Positions 33,800 through 43,112 are shown, counted from the stretch's first letter. The stretch is DNA of 64,000 bases from Pedobacter sp. B4-66 (GCF_018492665.1 NZ_JAFVME010000001.1:124001-188000); one strand, 5' to 3'. Notes: generated by a model from the sequence alone, not told the origin. Program-made: numbers and translations.

Positions 33800-35707
33800 C
33801 TATTTAGTTTTTACATCCGGAGCACCATTGTTCAAAATTGTTTCAGTAACAACGCTGCGTTTACCACTTGGAGTAATTACAATAGTTTTTAAAACACGTT
33901 TTTCTCCTTTAGGAACAATGACTTTAACAGGAGTATTAACTAAAGTAGCTGTTTCAGACGGACGAGTAAGATCTAAAGTATAGTATATTTTTGAACCCGG
34001 TATCGGAGCTTTCAAATCAATACTAAAATCTTCGCCATTCATTATTTTATCAGTTGTTAATCCTAGTGGAGTTGGAACCCAGTAATTAGTATTGGTTTTA
34101 TCTATTCTGGCCAAGTGCACTGGAATACGCTCTTCAGAGAAGTTTTTAAAATCTTTACGATCAAGCTTACTCCATGCAATCTCTGCTAATGAGAACATTC
34201 TTGGTAAAATCATATACTCAACTTTTGCAGGAGTTTGAATGTACTCAGTCCATAGGTTAGCCTGTACTCCAACTACATGTTTTTGTTGATCTGGAGTTAA
34301 CTCTTTTGGCATTGGATCATAAGCATAAGCTAAAGAATATGGTGCTAAACCACCAATATTAGTTGGCTCATCAACAGAATTTGATTGTTTATGGTCAAAA
34401 TAAAGTCCGATTGGCCCACCTGGAGTCATAATCACATCATGATTTTGTTTTGCTGCTGCAATACCACCTTCTGTACCTCTCCAAGACATTACAGTAGCAT
34501 TAGGTGCTAAACCACCTTCAAGAATTTCATCCCATCCAATGATAGAGCGACCTTTTGAATTAATGTATTTTTCAATTCTTTGGATGAAATAGCTTTGCAA
34601 TTCATGCTCATCTTTTAATCCAAGTTTCTTAATTAAGTTCTGGCAAAATTCACTTTCTTTCCAATATTCTTTAGGGCTTTCATCACCACCAATGTGAATA
34701 TATTTAGATGGGAAAATTGCAATTACCTCATCCAATACATTTTCTAAAAATTTAAAGGTATTGTCGTTAGGAACAAAAACGTCATCAAATACACCCCACT
34801 GTTGTTGTACTTGTTTTCCTTTTCTAGAACCAGACCAAGGTGTTTTTGCATCAACAAAAGTATCTCTGTCAGGGAAACAGCTCAACTCAGGATAAGCTGC
34901 AATTGCTGCTGAAGCATGCCCTGGCATTTCAATTTCAGGAATTACGTTAATAAATCTTGCTGCTGCATAAGCAACAACTTCTTTAGCTTCTTGTTGAGTA
35001 TAAAAACCTTTATACTCTTTGTTATCTGTACCAACACCCGGATGGTGACCAATAATAGTACCACTTCTGGTTGCACCAACAGTTGTTAGTTTAGGGTATT
35101 TCTTGATCTCAAGTCTCCATCCCTGATCTTCGGTTAAATGCCAGTGGAAATTGTTTAATTTATATTGAGACATTAAATCGATGTACTTTTTAACTAAGGC
35201 TACCGGGAACATATGGCGTCCGACATCAAGATGCATTCCTCTGTATTTAAAGCGAGGATAATCATTAATTTCTGCGGCACCGATTGTTACCTCATTGTTT
35301 TTCTTTTCCGGCATCAATTGGATCATAGACTGAACCGCATAGAACAAACCTGCCTCTTTACCTGTTACTGTAATCTTTTTATCAGTGATATCAATAGTAT
35401 AACCTTCTGCAGGTAATTTATCAGCTCCTGCCGAAGTTAACACTATTGCTCTTTCATTAGCTTTTAAAGCTTTTGTCTCTCTTAGTGCAAATCCTGCTTT
35501 GGTGGTAATGGAGGCATTTAGTAAATCTGCCATCTTTGCATTGGCTGCATCGGCAGACATCAATACAACCGTTTTATCCAGTTTAAACGATCCACTTTTC
35601 TTTTTCACAGATACTGGTGCCGGAATAATGCCCATGTTGGCATCCGTTTGTGCAAAAGCACCAACAGACATAAATGCCACTAGAGCAACTGATAATAGTT
35701 TCTTCAT
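33800..35707 (-). CDS. Beta-N-acetylhexosaminidase, glycoside hydrolase family 20
   Basis: This 635-residue secreted enzyme has a signal peptide (cleavage near AFA-QT at 19/20). An N-terminal GH20b domain lies at about 25-150. The catalytic barrel, about 155-510, contains YRGMHLDVGRH, LNNFHWHLTEDQGWRLEIKKYP (key residues H-W-H-L and D-Q-G-W), and the Asp-Glu catalytic pair in HIGGDESPKEYW. A C-terminal segment includes a chitobiase-type SKIYYTLDLTRPSE motif. It would release terminal GlcNAc or GalNAc from chitooligosaccharides or glycans in the periplasm by substrate-assisted catalysis. It is followed by a lipoprotein gene. Confidence 0.95.
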   Translation of the reverse strand: MKKLLSVALVAFMSVGAFAQTDANMGIIPAPVSVKKKSGSFKLDKTVVLMSADAANAKMADLLNASITTKAGFALRETKALKANERAIVLTSAGADKLPAEGYTIDITDKKITVTGKEAGLFYAVQSMIQLMPEKKNNEVTIGAAEINDYPRFKYRGMHLDVGRHMFPVALVKKYIDLMSQYKLNNFHWHLTEDQGWRLEIKKYPKLTTVGATRSGTIIGHHPGVGTDNKEYKGFYTQQEAKEVVAYAAARFINVIPEIEMPGHASAAIAAYPELSCFPDRDTFVDAKTPWSGSRKGKQVQQQWGVFDDVFVPNDNTFKFLENVLDEVIAIFPSKYIHIGGDESPKEYWKESEFCQNLIKKLGLKDEHELQSYFIQRIEKYINSKGRSIIGWDEILEGGLAPNATVMSWRGTEGGIAAAKQNHDVIMTPGGPIGLYFDHKQSNSVDEPTNIGGLAPYSLAYAYDPMPKELTPDQQKHVVGVQANLWTEYIQTPAKVEYMILPRMFSLAEIAWSKLDRKDFKNFSEERIPVHLARIDKTNTNYWVPTPLGLTTDKIMNGEDFSIDLKAPIPGSKIYYTLDLTRPSETATLVNTPVKVIVPKGEKRVLKTIVITPSGKRSVVTETILNNGAPDVKTK

Positions 35708-35772
35708 GTGTTAGGTTAAATAATTTATTTTAAATCAAGCCCCAAGATAAAAAATCTTATAAAAAGATGAGC

Positions 35773-35802
35773 AAAAAAAAGGCAGAATCGTATGATTCTG
35801 CC
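35773..35802 (-). terminator. Terminator of the thioredoxin reductase gene
   Basis: GGCAGAATC (35781-35789) pairs with GATTCTGCC (35794-35802) around GTAT. The eight A's on the plus strand at 35773-35780 give the U-tract when read leftward, 21 bases after the thioredoxin reductase stop. Confidence 0.8.
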
Positions 35803-35822
35803 TATATATTTATTAAAGTGTA

Positions 35823-36785
35823 TTATATCACTTCTTTCACTTCATGTTCTTTAGCCGCAAGGAAGCGCTCTGCATCTAGAGCTGCCATACAACCAGAACC
35901 TGCAGCAGTAACCGCTTGTCTGTAATAATGATCCTGAACATCTCCACTGGCAAAAACACCTTCTATATTGGTTTTAGTAGTTCCAGGGATAGTTTTCAAA
36001 TAGCCAGTTTCATCCATTTCCAACCATCCTTTAAAGATATCGGTATTTGGTTTGTGACCAATTGCTACGAAGAAACCTTCAACAGGCAAATCAGTTTCTG
36101 CACCTGTTTGATTGTTTGCGATTCTTACAGCGGTTACATTTTTACCATTACCTAAAATCTCTTTAGTTTCTGAGTTATAGATTACTTCAATGTTTGGTGT
36201 ATTCAATACCCTATGTACCATCGCTTTTGAAGCTCTGAATTCATCTCTACGCACAATCATGTATACTTTTCTACAAAGTTTAGCTAGATAGGTAGCCTCT
36301 TCAGCAGCAGTATCACCGGCACCAACTATAGCTACGTCCTGTCCTTTAAAGAAAAAGCCGTCACATACCGCGCATGCCGATACACCGAATCCATTATATT
36401 GTTGTTCGCTAGGTAAACCAAGCCATTTAGCTGTAGCACCTGTTGAGATAATTACAGTATCAGCAGTGATGGTTTTAATCTCATCAACTACTACTTTATG
36501 AGGCAAAGATGAAAAGTCTACAGAACTTACATATCCAAAACGGATATCAGTTCCAAAACGTTCAGCTTGCTTACGGAAATCTTCCATCATCTCAGGACCC
36601 ATTATACCACCAGGGTAACCCGGGAAATTATCAACATCGGTAGTCTGAGTTAATTGACCACCTGGCTCCATACCAGTATACATAACCGGCTTAAGATCTG
36701 CACGGGCTGCATAAATAGCAGCAGTATATCCTGCAGGGCCTGAACCTATAATTAAACATTTAACGTGTTCTATTTCTTCTGACAT
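35823..36785 (-). CDS. trxB: Thioredoxin-disulfide reductase
   Basis: This 320-residue protein is counted from ATG 36785 (MSEEIEHVKCLIIG); the frame is open nine codons further, but that part lies between promoter and start. The FAD motif GSGPAGYTAAIYAARA is at about 13-28, the redox-active CAVC is in the middle with following Asp (CAVCDG), and the NADPH motif GAGDTAAEEA comes next, then a C-terminal ASGDVQDHYYRQ motif. This is the standard low-molecular-weight enzyme that reduces thioredoxin with NADPH. It is monocistronic, with a good promoter and a terminator. Confidence 0.96.
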   Translation of the reverse strand: MSEEIEHVKCLIIGSGPAGYTAAIYAARADLKPVMYTGMEPGGQLTQTTDVDNFPGYPGGIMGPEMMEDFRKQAERFGTDIRFGYVSSVDFSSLPHKVVVDEIKTITADTVIISTGATAKWLGLPSEQQYNGFGVSACAVCDGFFFKGQDVAIVGAGDTAAEEATYLAKLCRKVYMIVRRDEFRASKAMVHRVLNTPNIEVIYNSETKEILGNGKNVTAVRIANNQTGAETDLPVEGFFVAIGHKPNTDIFKGWLEMDETGYLKTIPGTTKTNIEGVFASGDVQDHYYRQAVTAAGSGCMAALDAERFLAAKEHEVKEVI

Positions 36786-36809
36786 ATATGTTTCTTTCTT
36801 ATTAAAATA

Positions 36810-36841
36810 CAAAATTACGCTTTATCCTGCTATCCATCAAA
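36810..36841 (-). promoter_or_regulatory. Promoter of thioredoxin reductase
   Basis: On the minus strand, TTTG (36838-36841) and TAATTTTG (36810-36817) are 20 bases apart, a full match to the Bacteroidota promoter consensus. The expected leader is about 18 bases to ATG 36785, which supports that start. Confidence 0.62.
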
Positions 36842-36891
36842 CGGTAGTACACAACAAAGGCAACATTGTGATTTCTAAATTATAAATCCGA

Positions 36892-38520
36892 TCAAGTCTG
36901 TATTACACCTACACTAAACTGCTTCTTTATAGGCGATTGATTAGCTGCCTCTATCCCCATAGAAATTACTTTCCTGGTTTCTGAAGGATCAATAACCCCA
37001 TCCACCCATAACCTGGCCGCAGCGTAATAAGGTGTAGTCTGACTGTCATACCGATCGGTGATTTCTTTTAATAACTCTTCTTCTTTCTCAGGAGTGATCA
37101 CCTCCCCTTTAGCTTTTAGTGATGCCTCTTGAATTTGCAATAATACTTTAGCAGCCTGTGAGCCACCCATTACAGCAATTTTAGCACTTGGCCAAGCATA
37201 AATCAATCTCGGATCATAAGCTTTACCACACATGGCATAATTACCTGCACCATAAGAGTTTCCTACCACAATAGTAAACTTAGGCACAATGGAGTTTGCA
37301 ACAGCATTTACCATCTTAGCACCATCCTTAATGATGCCTCCATGCTCAGATCTGCTACCCACCATAAAACCGGTAACATCTTGTAAAAACACCAATGGGA
37401 TTTTCTTCTGATTGCAGTTCATAATGAAGCGCGTGGCCTTATCAGCACTATCAGAATAAATTACACCTCCAAACTGCATCTCGCCTTTTTTAGATTTAAC
37501 AACTTTACGCTGATTGGCAACTATACCAACCGCCCAGCCATCAATTCTTCCTAATCCGCAGATGATGCTCTGTCCATATAGCTGCTTATATTCTTCAAAT
37601 TCAGAATTATCCACCAAGCGATGGATTACCTCCAACATATCATAAGGTTTCTCCCTGTTTTCGGGTAGTATTCCGTAAATCTCTTCCGGATCAAGTTTAG
37701 GTAATGCAGGTTTAATTCTATCAAACCCGGCAACCTGAGGCGCACCTAACATGCTCATGATGTTACGAATACTATCCAGGCAAGCCTGATCATTAGGATG
37801 CTTATAGTCGGTAACGCCTGATATTTCGCAATGAGTAGTAGCTCCACCCAAAGTTTCATTATCCACATCTTCGCCAATTGCCGATTTAACGAGGTAAGAT
37901 CCAGCTAAAAACACAGAACCTGTGCCATCAACAATCATCGCCTCATCACTCATAATCGGCAGATAAGCACCTCCCGCTACACAAGAACCCATTATTGCAG
38001 CAATTTGTACAATCCCATCAGACGACATCAAGGCATTGTTTCTAAACATTCTTCCGAAATGTTCTTTATCGGGAAAAATCTCATCTTGCATCGGTAAATA
38101 AACCCCTGCACTATCTACCAAATAGATTACAGGCAACCTGTTTTCCATGGCAATTTCCTGCGCTCTAAGATTTTTCTTAGCTGTCATAGGAAACCAAGCA
38201 CCTGCTTTTACAGTTGCGTCATTGGCAACAATCATGCATTGTCTGCCCGACACATAGCCAATGCCACAAACAACACCTGCAGATGGACAGCCACCTTGCT
38301 CAGCATACATATCATCGGCAGCAAAAGCTCCGATTTCTAAAAACTCGCTCTCTTTATCTATCAGGTAAGAGATACGCTCTCTTGCCAATAGTTTACCCTT
38401 GTCCTTTTGTTTAGCCGCATTCTTCTCCCCTCCACCTTTATATATCTTTTTCAGCCGTGTTTTTAATTCATAAACCGATTGTTTGTTAACATCTTCATTC
38501 TTATTGAATTCTATATTCAT
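36892..38520 (-). CDS. Acyl-CoA carboxylase beta (carboxyltransferase) subunit
   Basis: This 542-residue protein is a full-length biotin-dependent carboxyltransferase. It has an N-terminal half with GKLLARERISYLID and a GGCPSAGVVCGIGYV segment, oxyanion-type glycines (AIMGSCVAGGAYLPIMSD), and a C-terminal half with NSYGAGNYAMCGKAYDP and AVMGGSQAAKVL. The spacing and motifs fit the methylcrotonoyl-CoA/acyl-CoA carboxylase group used in leucine or odd-chain degradation. The biotin carboxylase/biotin carrier (alpha) subunit is not encoded within the window. The gene stands alone on the minus strand with a long gap upstream. Substrate (methylcrotonyl, propionyl or geranyl-CoA) is uncertain. Confidence 0.9.
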   Translation of the reverse strand: MNIEFNKNEDVNKQSVYELKTRLKKIYKGGGEKNAAKQKDKGKLLARERISYLIDKESEFLEIGAFAADDMYAEQGGCPSAGVVCGIGYVSGRQCMIVANDATVKAGAWFPMTAKKNLRAQEIAMENRLPVIYLVDSAGVYLPMQDEIFPDKEHFGRMFRNNALMSSDGIVQIAAIMGSCVAGGAYLPIMSDEAMIVDGTGSVFLAGSYLVKSAIGEDVDNETLGGATTHCEISGVTDYKHPNDQACLDSIRNIMSMLGAPQVAGFDRIKPALPKLDPEEIYGILPENREKPYDMLEVIHRLVDNSEFEEYKQLYGQSIICGLGRIDGWAVGIVANQRKVVKSKKGEMQFGGVIYSDSADKATRFIMNCNQKKIPLVFLQDVTGFMVGSRSEHGGIIKDGAKMVNAVANSIVPKFTIVVGNSYGAGNYAMCGKAYDPRLIYAWPSAKIAVMGGSQAAKVLLQIQEASLKAKGEVITPEKEEELLKEITDRYDSQTTPYYAAARLWVDGVIDPSETRKVISMGIEAANQSPIKKQFSVGVIQT

Positions 38521-38883
38521 GTAGCCAAGTTAAATTCTTACGACTAAGTTATATCTTTATTTTTAGGGTAGCAAAATACCAATTCGGGCTTTGGTATAAT
38601 ACTGCATTAAAAAAACAAAAAAGCAGTCTCAAAATTGATAAGCAATTTAGCTAGTCAAAAATAAAACAGTTGTATATTGCCAAAGCGACTTAATCGATTT
38701 TTTTATTGTTCAATAATATATTTTTCTTATATTTACTTTGGAAAAGTAATTGAATGTCAGATGGTTGAGAAACGAACTGAATTCGTAGTGTTCTTTCAAT
38801 GTAATGGTTTGGTTTCAGATCCTATAAGGATCCAATTTTCGACCTAAAATATAGTCGTCTTTTGCACCACCTTTAAACCGACC

Positions 38884-38927
38884 TTGTTCGTACCTCGTTC
38901 GACCAGGGCCGAACAAAGGGCGAACAA
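38884..38927. repeat. Symmetric four-fold GTTCG/CGAAC array
   Basis: GTTCG at 38886 and 38897 and CGAAC at 38910 and 38921 are placed symmetrically about 38905.5. There are 11 bp between start points on each side and matching outer extensions (TTGTTCG and CGAACAA). This is a dyad of direct repeats phased by one helical turn. Confidence 0.55.
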
Positions 38928-39007
38928 TATAGGTAGCAAAGCCGAAGGAGAAATAGAACCCAAAAAGCAGCAAATTTCTTTAGCTTATAAATCTTAAATA
39001 AATACAT

Positions 39008-39038
39008 AAAAAAAGAGGCTGCCTTTTTTGACAGCCTC
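39008..39038 (-). terminator. Terminator of the fabF gene
   Basis: GAGGCTG (39015-39021) pairs with CAGCCTC (39032-39038) around a ten-base loop. The A7 run on the plus strand just before it forms the U-tract for leftward transcription. It lies about 40 bases after the fabF stop. Confidence 0.72.
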
Positions 39039-39076
39039 GTTACTATGTAAATACTAAAAAAACAGCTACCTACCTA

Positions 39077-40327
39077 CTATGCTTCATATTTTTTAAACAC
39101 CGAAGTTGCAGTGTGACCACCGAAACCAAATGTATTATTCAGCACGTAATTAACCGGCTGATGAATAGATTTACCCAATACAATATTTAATCCTTGCGGA
39201 ATTGCAGGATCAAGGTTTTTAGTATTGATAGTTCCAGGAATAATACCATCTCTAATAGCAAGTATGCTAATTACACTTTCTATTGCGCCAGCACCACCAA
39301 GCAAATGCCCGGTCATAGATTTAGTTGCACTAATTTTAACAGGCAAGTCGCCAAATATCTTTTTAATCCCGCTTAACTCTCCAGAATCACCTAAGCCTGT
39401 AGAAGTTGCGTGTGCATTAATGTAATCGATTTTATCAGGAGTTATCCCTGCATCTGCAAGCGCTTTAGATATGCCTAAAGATGCGCCTAAGCCATCCGGA
39501 GGAGTACCAGTAAGGTGATAAGCATCAGCTGCCATACCACCGCCAACAATTTCCGCATAAATATGTGCGCCCCTTTTTTGAGCATGTTCCAGTTCCTCTA
39601 AAATCAAAGCACCAGCACCTTCACCTATTACAAAGCCATCTCTGTCAACATCAAACGGACGTGAAGCAGTTTCCGGATCATCATTTCTTTTTGATAAGGC
39701 ATGCGCTGAATTGAAACCACCTACTGAAGACTCAGTAATACCAGCCTCAGATCCACCAGCAACCATAATATTGGCTTTACCTAAACGAATGGTATCAAAA
39801 GCACTGATAATTGCAGTATTAGAAGATGCACAGGCCGAAACCGTAGCATAGTTAGGTCCATGAAGTTTATGACGTATAGAAATTACACCAGCTGCAATAT
39901 CAACAATCATTTTTGGAATAAAGTATGGGCTAAATCTAGGTGTACCATCACCCAGGTGATACTCTTTTAATTGTTCTTCAAAAGTACCAATACCACCATT
40001 TCCTGACGCCCAAATCACACCAACTTCATAGCGTTCAGTTTCAGGCATTGTAGTAAAATCTAATCCTGAATCTTTAATAGCCTGATCACTTGCTGCAATA
40101 GCATATTGGGTATACAGGTCATATTTTTTAATTTCCTTTTTATCAATGTAGGCTTCGGCATCAAAGTTTTTCACTTCAGCAGCAAAATTGGTTTTGAATT
40201 TTGAGGTATCAAATTTTGTAATTTTAGCGGCGCCGCTTTTGCCGGCAACTATATTGTCCCAAAATTCATTTACTGTATTTCCCACAGGGGTTACAGCGCC
40301 CAAACCTGTTACTACTACTCTTTTCAT
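39077..40327 (-). CDS. fabF: Beta-ketoacyl-ACP synthase II
   Basis: This 416-residue enzyme is counted from ATG 40327 (MKRVVVTGLGAVTP), the universal FabF start; the upstream 15 codons are leader. The catalytic triad is visible: Cys in SACASSNTAI, His in NAHATSTGLGDS and His in KSMTGHLLGGAG. It elongates acyl-ACP with malonyl-ACP in fatty-acid synthesis. It is much closer to canonical FabF than the ketosynthase at 9894. No acpP, rnc or other fatty-acid gene is adjacent, so it stands alone between two gaps. A lone -7-like element (TAATTTTG, minus strand at 40404-40411) lies upstream. Confidence 0.95.
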   Translation of the reverse strand: MKRVVVTGLGAVTPVGNTVNEFWDNIVAGKSGAAKITKFDTSKFKTNFAAEVKNFDAEAYIDKKEIKKYDLYTQYAIAASDQAIKDSGLDFTTMPETERYEVGVIWASGNGGIGTFEEQLKEYHLGDGTPRFSPYFIPKMIVDIAAGVISIRHKLHGPNYATVSACASSNTAIISAFDTIRLGKANIMVAGGSEAGITESSVGGFNSAHALSKRNDDPETASRPFDVDRDGFVIGEGAGALILEELEHAQKRGAHIYAEIVGGGMAADAYHLTGTPPDGLGASLGISKALADAGITPDKIDYINAHATSTGLGDSGELSGIKKIFGDLPVKISATKSMTGHLLGGAGAIESVISILAIRDGIIPGTINTKNLDPAIPQGLNIVLGKSIHQPVNYVLNNTFGFGGHTATSVFKKYEA

Positions 40328-40445
40328 ATTCACTTTAAATTTATATTTAACGGTGTGTTGTTTTAAACTCACCGAGTTATTTCTTTATTAATTTGTAATT
40401 GCACAAAATTACCATAAATACTTAAATCTGGCAGGCATTTATTTG

Positions 40446-41783
40446 TTACAATATGCTTTTAATATTCAATATTTCCATTATCCCCTCATTTTCTTTTATC
40501 CACATACCCATTCGCTCATCGGTTATACCTTCTTTTAATTTATGAGTAAACATCGGTTTTCCATCAACCATTGAGGTTTCCAGAAAACAAAAGTTAATAT
40601 TATTGTTTTTATTAAGCTCTTTAGCCACTTCAACAATATGTGTAGAAATGATAAAAAAACTATTTCTGATTTGGCTAAATGCTGTTATAATTGAGAGTGA
40701 AGCATCGTAGGCATCCTTTACATTCGTCCCTCTAAACAACTCATCAAATATAACCACCATATTTTTTGATGCAGTTACTTTCTGAGCAACATGTTTTACT
40801 CTTAATACCTCATTGTAAAAATGACTATATCCTTGATTTAAATTATCAGAAAGATTGATCGTAGTAATTAAGCCGTCAAAGATACTCGTTTCCATGCTTT
40901 CAGCTGGAACAGGAAATCCCAAATGAGCCAGATATATGGATACAGCAGCAGATTTGAGGAGTGTCGACTTGCCTGCCATATTTACTCCTGTAATGAAACA
41001 AACATTCTTATCCGTATTAAAATAGATATCATTAGGTACTGGATGTTTCACAAAAAGATGAAATACCCCCTTTATTTCAATTGATCTATGATTTGATTTT
41101 ATAAATAAAGGAAATGATAAGTTATAAGTTTTTGCAGATTTTGCTACTGATAAGTAAGCATCTAGTGAATAACAAATTTCAAGCAATTCCTTAATTTCTA
41201 AAACCTCTAAATTTCTTATTAGAAAATCATATTTCTCCAATTCAAAGAATTTAAATTTTTTAGGTCTTAATTGATTGTGACGCTCAATATCGGCTTGTCT
41301 GTTTATAATTCCTTGAATTTTTTCGTTGAGTGTCTGTAATAATTTAGGAGCTATATCTATAATTAATTCACTGCAAAAATCGTACAATAAGTGAATTAAT
41401 TCCAGTACTTCCTGAGCGCCACGCTGTCTTAAATATTGTTCTTGATTATTCTTTAAGAAAAACCTGGTAGTAACCCCTATAATACCCAAAGTTGATGCCT
41501 GGCGGGGCTTATCATTTTGTCGTATATAATACTCAATAAAATCAAGAGATTCTTTATTGAATGCTATAGTTTTATCATACTTCAATAGATATCCAATTAG
41601 ACTTTTTCTCTCTTCAATAATTTGAATATCAGCCTGAGGATGATTAAAAAGACTTCTTAATTTCTCTTTCCCTCCAATTGTTGATGTAAAATCGAAAAAA
41701 GAGAAAATGCTCTTCTCATTGGAAGCACTTTCAAATATCTCCAGATCATTTAAAGTTTGATTATCTATATCAAATAGCCCCAT
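40446..41783 (-). CDS. Short MutS-family ATPase (core plus ATPase only)
   Basis: This 445-residue protein has a MutS-type C-terminal ATPase: Walker A TGVNMAGKSTLLKS at about 265-280, Walker B VVIFDELFRGTN, and a late STHIVEVA motif. It is preceded by a MutS core/lever-like helical region with EKYDFLIRNLEVLEI. The mismatch-recognition domain I and the connector domain of MutS are missing, as is the Smr nuclease domain of MutS2. Such truncated homologues occur in Bacteroidota and are often labelled as mismatch repair proteins without evidence. It may act on DNA or ribosomal structures as a clamp. It appears monocistronic. Confidence 0.8.
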   Translation of the reverse strand: MGLFDIDNQTLNDLEIFESASNEKSIFSFFDFTSTIGGKEKLRSLFNHPQADIQIIEERKSLIGYLLKYDKTIAFNKESLDFIEYYIRQNDKPRQASTLGIIGVTTRFFLKNNQEQYLRQRGAQEVLELIHLLYDFCSELIIDIAPKLLQTLNEKIQGIINRQADIERHNQLRPKKFKFFELEKYDFLIRNLEVLEIKELLEICYSLDAYLSVAKSAKTYNLSFPLFIKSNHRSIEIKGVFHLFVKHPVPNDIYFNTDKNVCFITGVNMAGKSTLLKSAAVSIYLAHLGFPVPAESMETSIFDGLITTINLSDNLNQGYSHFYNEVLRVKHVAQKVTASKNMVVIFDELFRGTNVKDAYDASLSIITAFSQIRNSFFIISTHIVEVAKELNKNNNINFCFLETSMVDGKPMFTHKLKEGITDERMGMWIKENEGIMEILNIKSIL

Positions 41784-41942
41784 TTACAAAGTATGCTGAT
41801 TTTTCATCAATGAACATACAATAATTTATACTCTTTAGTTGTATTTATTTTCCAGTTTTTAAAGACTTTTTATAGTACTTCGCTTTGAGTTTCTTCGTAA
41901 CTTCTACACAGGTAATGTGTTCAAGGATTGCATCAAGAAACA

Positions 41943-41980
41943 AAAAGAGGGCGCATCATAAAATTGACACACCCTCTTTT
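41943..41980 (-). terminator. Terminator at the end of the polysaccharide utilisation operon
   Basis: AAAAGAGGG (41943-41951) pairs with CCCTCTTTT (41972-41980) across a 20-base loop. It lies 29 bases after the stop of the last hydrolase gene and separates it from the MutS-like gene on the same strand. Confidence 0.6.
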
Positions 41981-42008
41981 ACTCTAAAAAAAACTCCGTT
42001 TTCTGTAC

Positions 42009-43112
42009 TTACTGCTTACCAGTAAGCATTTTTATAGAATCAACTTCTGCTTTTTTATATGGACTACCATCTTTTCTGAAAATATCATGAAACCAAAGTT
42101 TAGGTTCTTTTCCGTCAGGCATTGGACTATCCCATGCATAAATAGTATTGGTTTTTCCGGCAACTAGGCCCCAGTTGTAAGCACCAATATTTTCCTTTTT
42201 AAGGATGGGCATAATGTTACTAAACAAGCTGTTTCTTGATCTGGCCATGTATTCGGTACAGATGAGAGGGCGTTTAGAAACACTTCTAAGCGTATCAATC
42301 CACTTTTGGTGATCTTTTACATCTCCATAATTATGGTAAGTGGTAACATCAGAATTTTGAATCTGATAATCTGACAATTCTTTCAGGTCAAGCTTCCATA
42401 CACCCACAGAAAGTGGCTGACTAGGATTAACTGTACGTCCCCATTCAAACACTTTTTTCAGAAGATCCATACTCTTGTTTCCGTATCCTGAATTTCCAGG
42501 TTCATTATAAAGATCCCAAAGTACAATCCGCTTATCGTCTTTAAATGTCGTTAATACATCTTTAACATAAGTTTCAAGAGTATCAACCAAGGTTGAATCC
42601 TGATAGTACAAATCTCCCGGGTCTCTTACCCAACCAGAGTTGTGGATTCCAACTTTTGGCTCAGGCTGTTTTCCGGTTTTAAAAGTTGGATTCCAGCAAT
42701 CATCAAATAGCACAAACAAAGTCGACATGTGATGTTTTTCTGCGATATCAAGATACTGCGTTACCCTATCTTTAAACCCAGCTTTATCCTGTTGCCAAGC
42801 TGCATGGTGTAAGTAAACGCGCATTGAATTCATTCCTATTCCTTCAGCATAACCTAGTTCTTTATCAATAGTTGTAGGATCAAAAGTTTCTTTTTGCCAC
42901 ATTTCTAATTGATTAATTGCGGAACTAGGTATAAAATCGCTACCTCTTAACCAGCCCCATTGTTCATACCATTTATTGGCCTGTTCAACAGTCCATATTT
43001 CTCTGGGTTTTTGTTCTGTTTGCGATGTTTGTTCAGCTTGTTTTTGCACGCATGACTGAAACGTGAGCCCTAGCAGGCATAATGCTAAATAATAGTTTTT
43101 TAGGTTTCTCAT
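42009..43112 (-). CDS. Clan GH-A glycoside hydrolase (GH5-like), lipoprotein
   Basis: This 367-residue protein has a lipoprotein signal peptide (FQS-C, Cys21). The (beta/alpha)8 barrel carries the clan GH-A acid/base in LWDLYNEPGN and the nucleophile glutamate in LICTEYMAR. An HNSGW and a TTYHNYGDV segment support a GH5-type endo- or exo-acting retaining enzyme. It is the last gene of the SusC-SusD-GH43-fusion operon (65 bases after the previous gene), followed by a terminator. In an arabinan- or arabinoxylan-directed locus it could cleave the backbone (xylan or galactan), but specificity cannot be read here. Confidence 0.82.
   Translation of the reverse strand: MRNLKNYYLALCLLGLTFQSCVQKQAEQTSQTEQKPREIWTVEQANKWYEQWGWLRGSDFIPSSAINQLEMWQKETFDPTTIDKELGYAEGIGMNSMRVYLHHAAWQQDKAGFKDRVTQYLDIAEKHHMSTLFVLFDDCWNPTFKTGKQPEPKVGIHNSGWVRDPGDLYYQDSTLVDTLETYVKDVLTTFKDDKRIVLWDLYNEPGNSGYGNKSMDLLKKVFEWGRTVNPSQPLSVGVWKLDLKELSDYQIQNSDVTTYHNYGDVKDHQKWIDTLRSVSKRPLICTEYMARSRNSLFSNIMPILKKENIGAYNWGLVAGKTNTIYAWDSPMPDGKEPKLWFHDIFRKDGSPYKKAEVDSIKMLTGKQ

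Larger units (their letters stand above)
38521..39076. other. 556-bp gene-free region with short dyads and GTTCG motifs
   Basis: No plausible coding frame is seen. The region contains the dyad GATCCT-ATA-AGGATC (38818-38832), a symmetric array of four GTTCG/CGAAC motifs (38884-38927), and, at its right end, the FabF terminator. The 38760-38960 part is visibly richer in GC than the surrounding spacer. It may hold a long leader or promoter region for the carboxylase gene, a small RNA, or the remains of a dispersed repeat. Confidence 0.5.
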
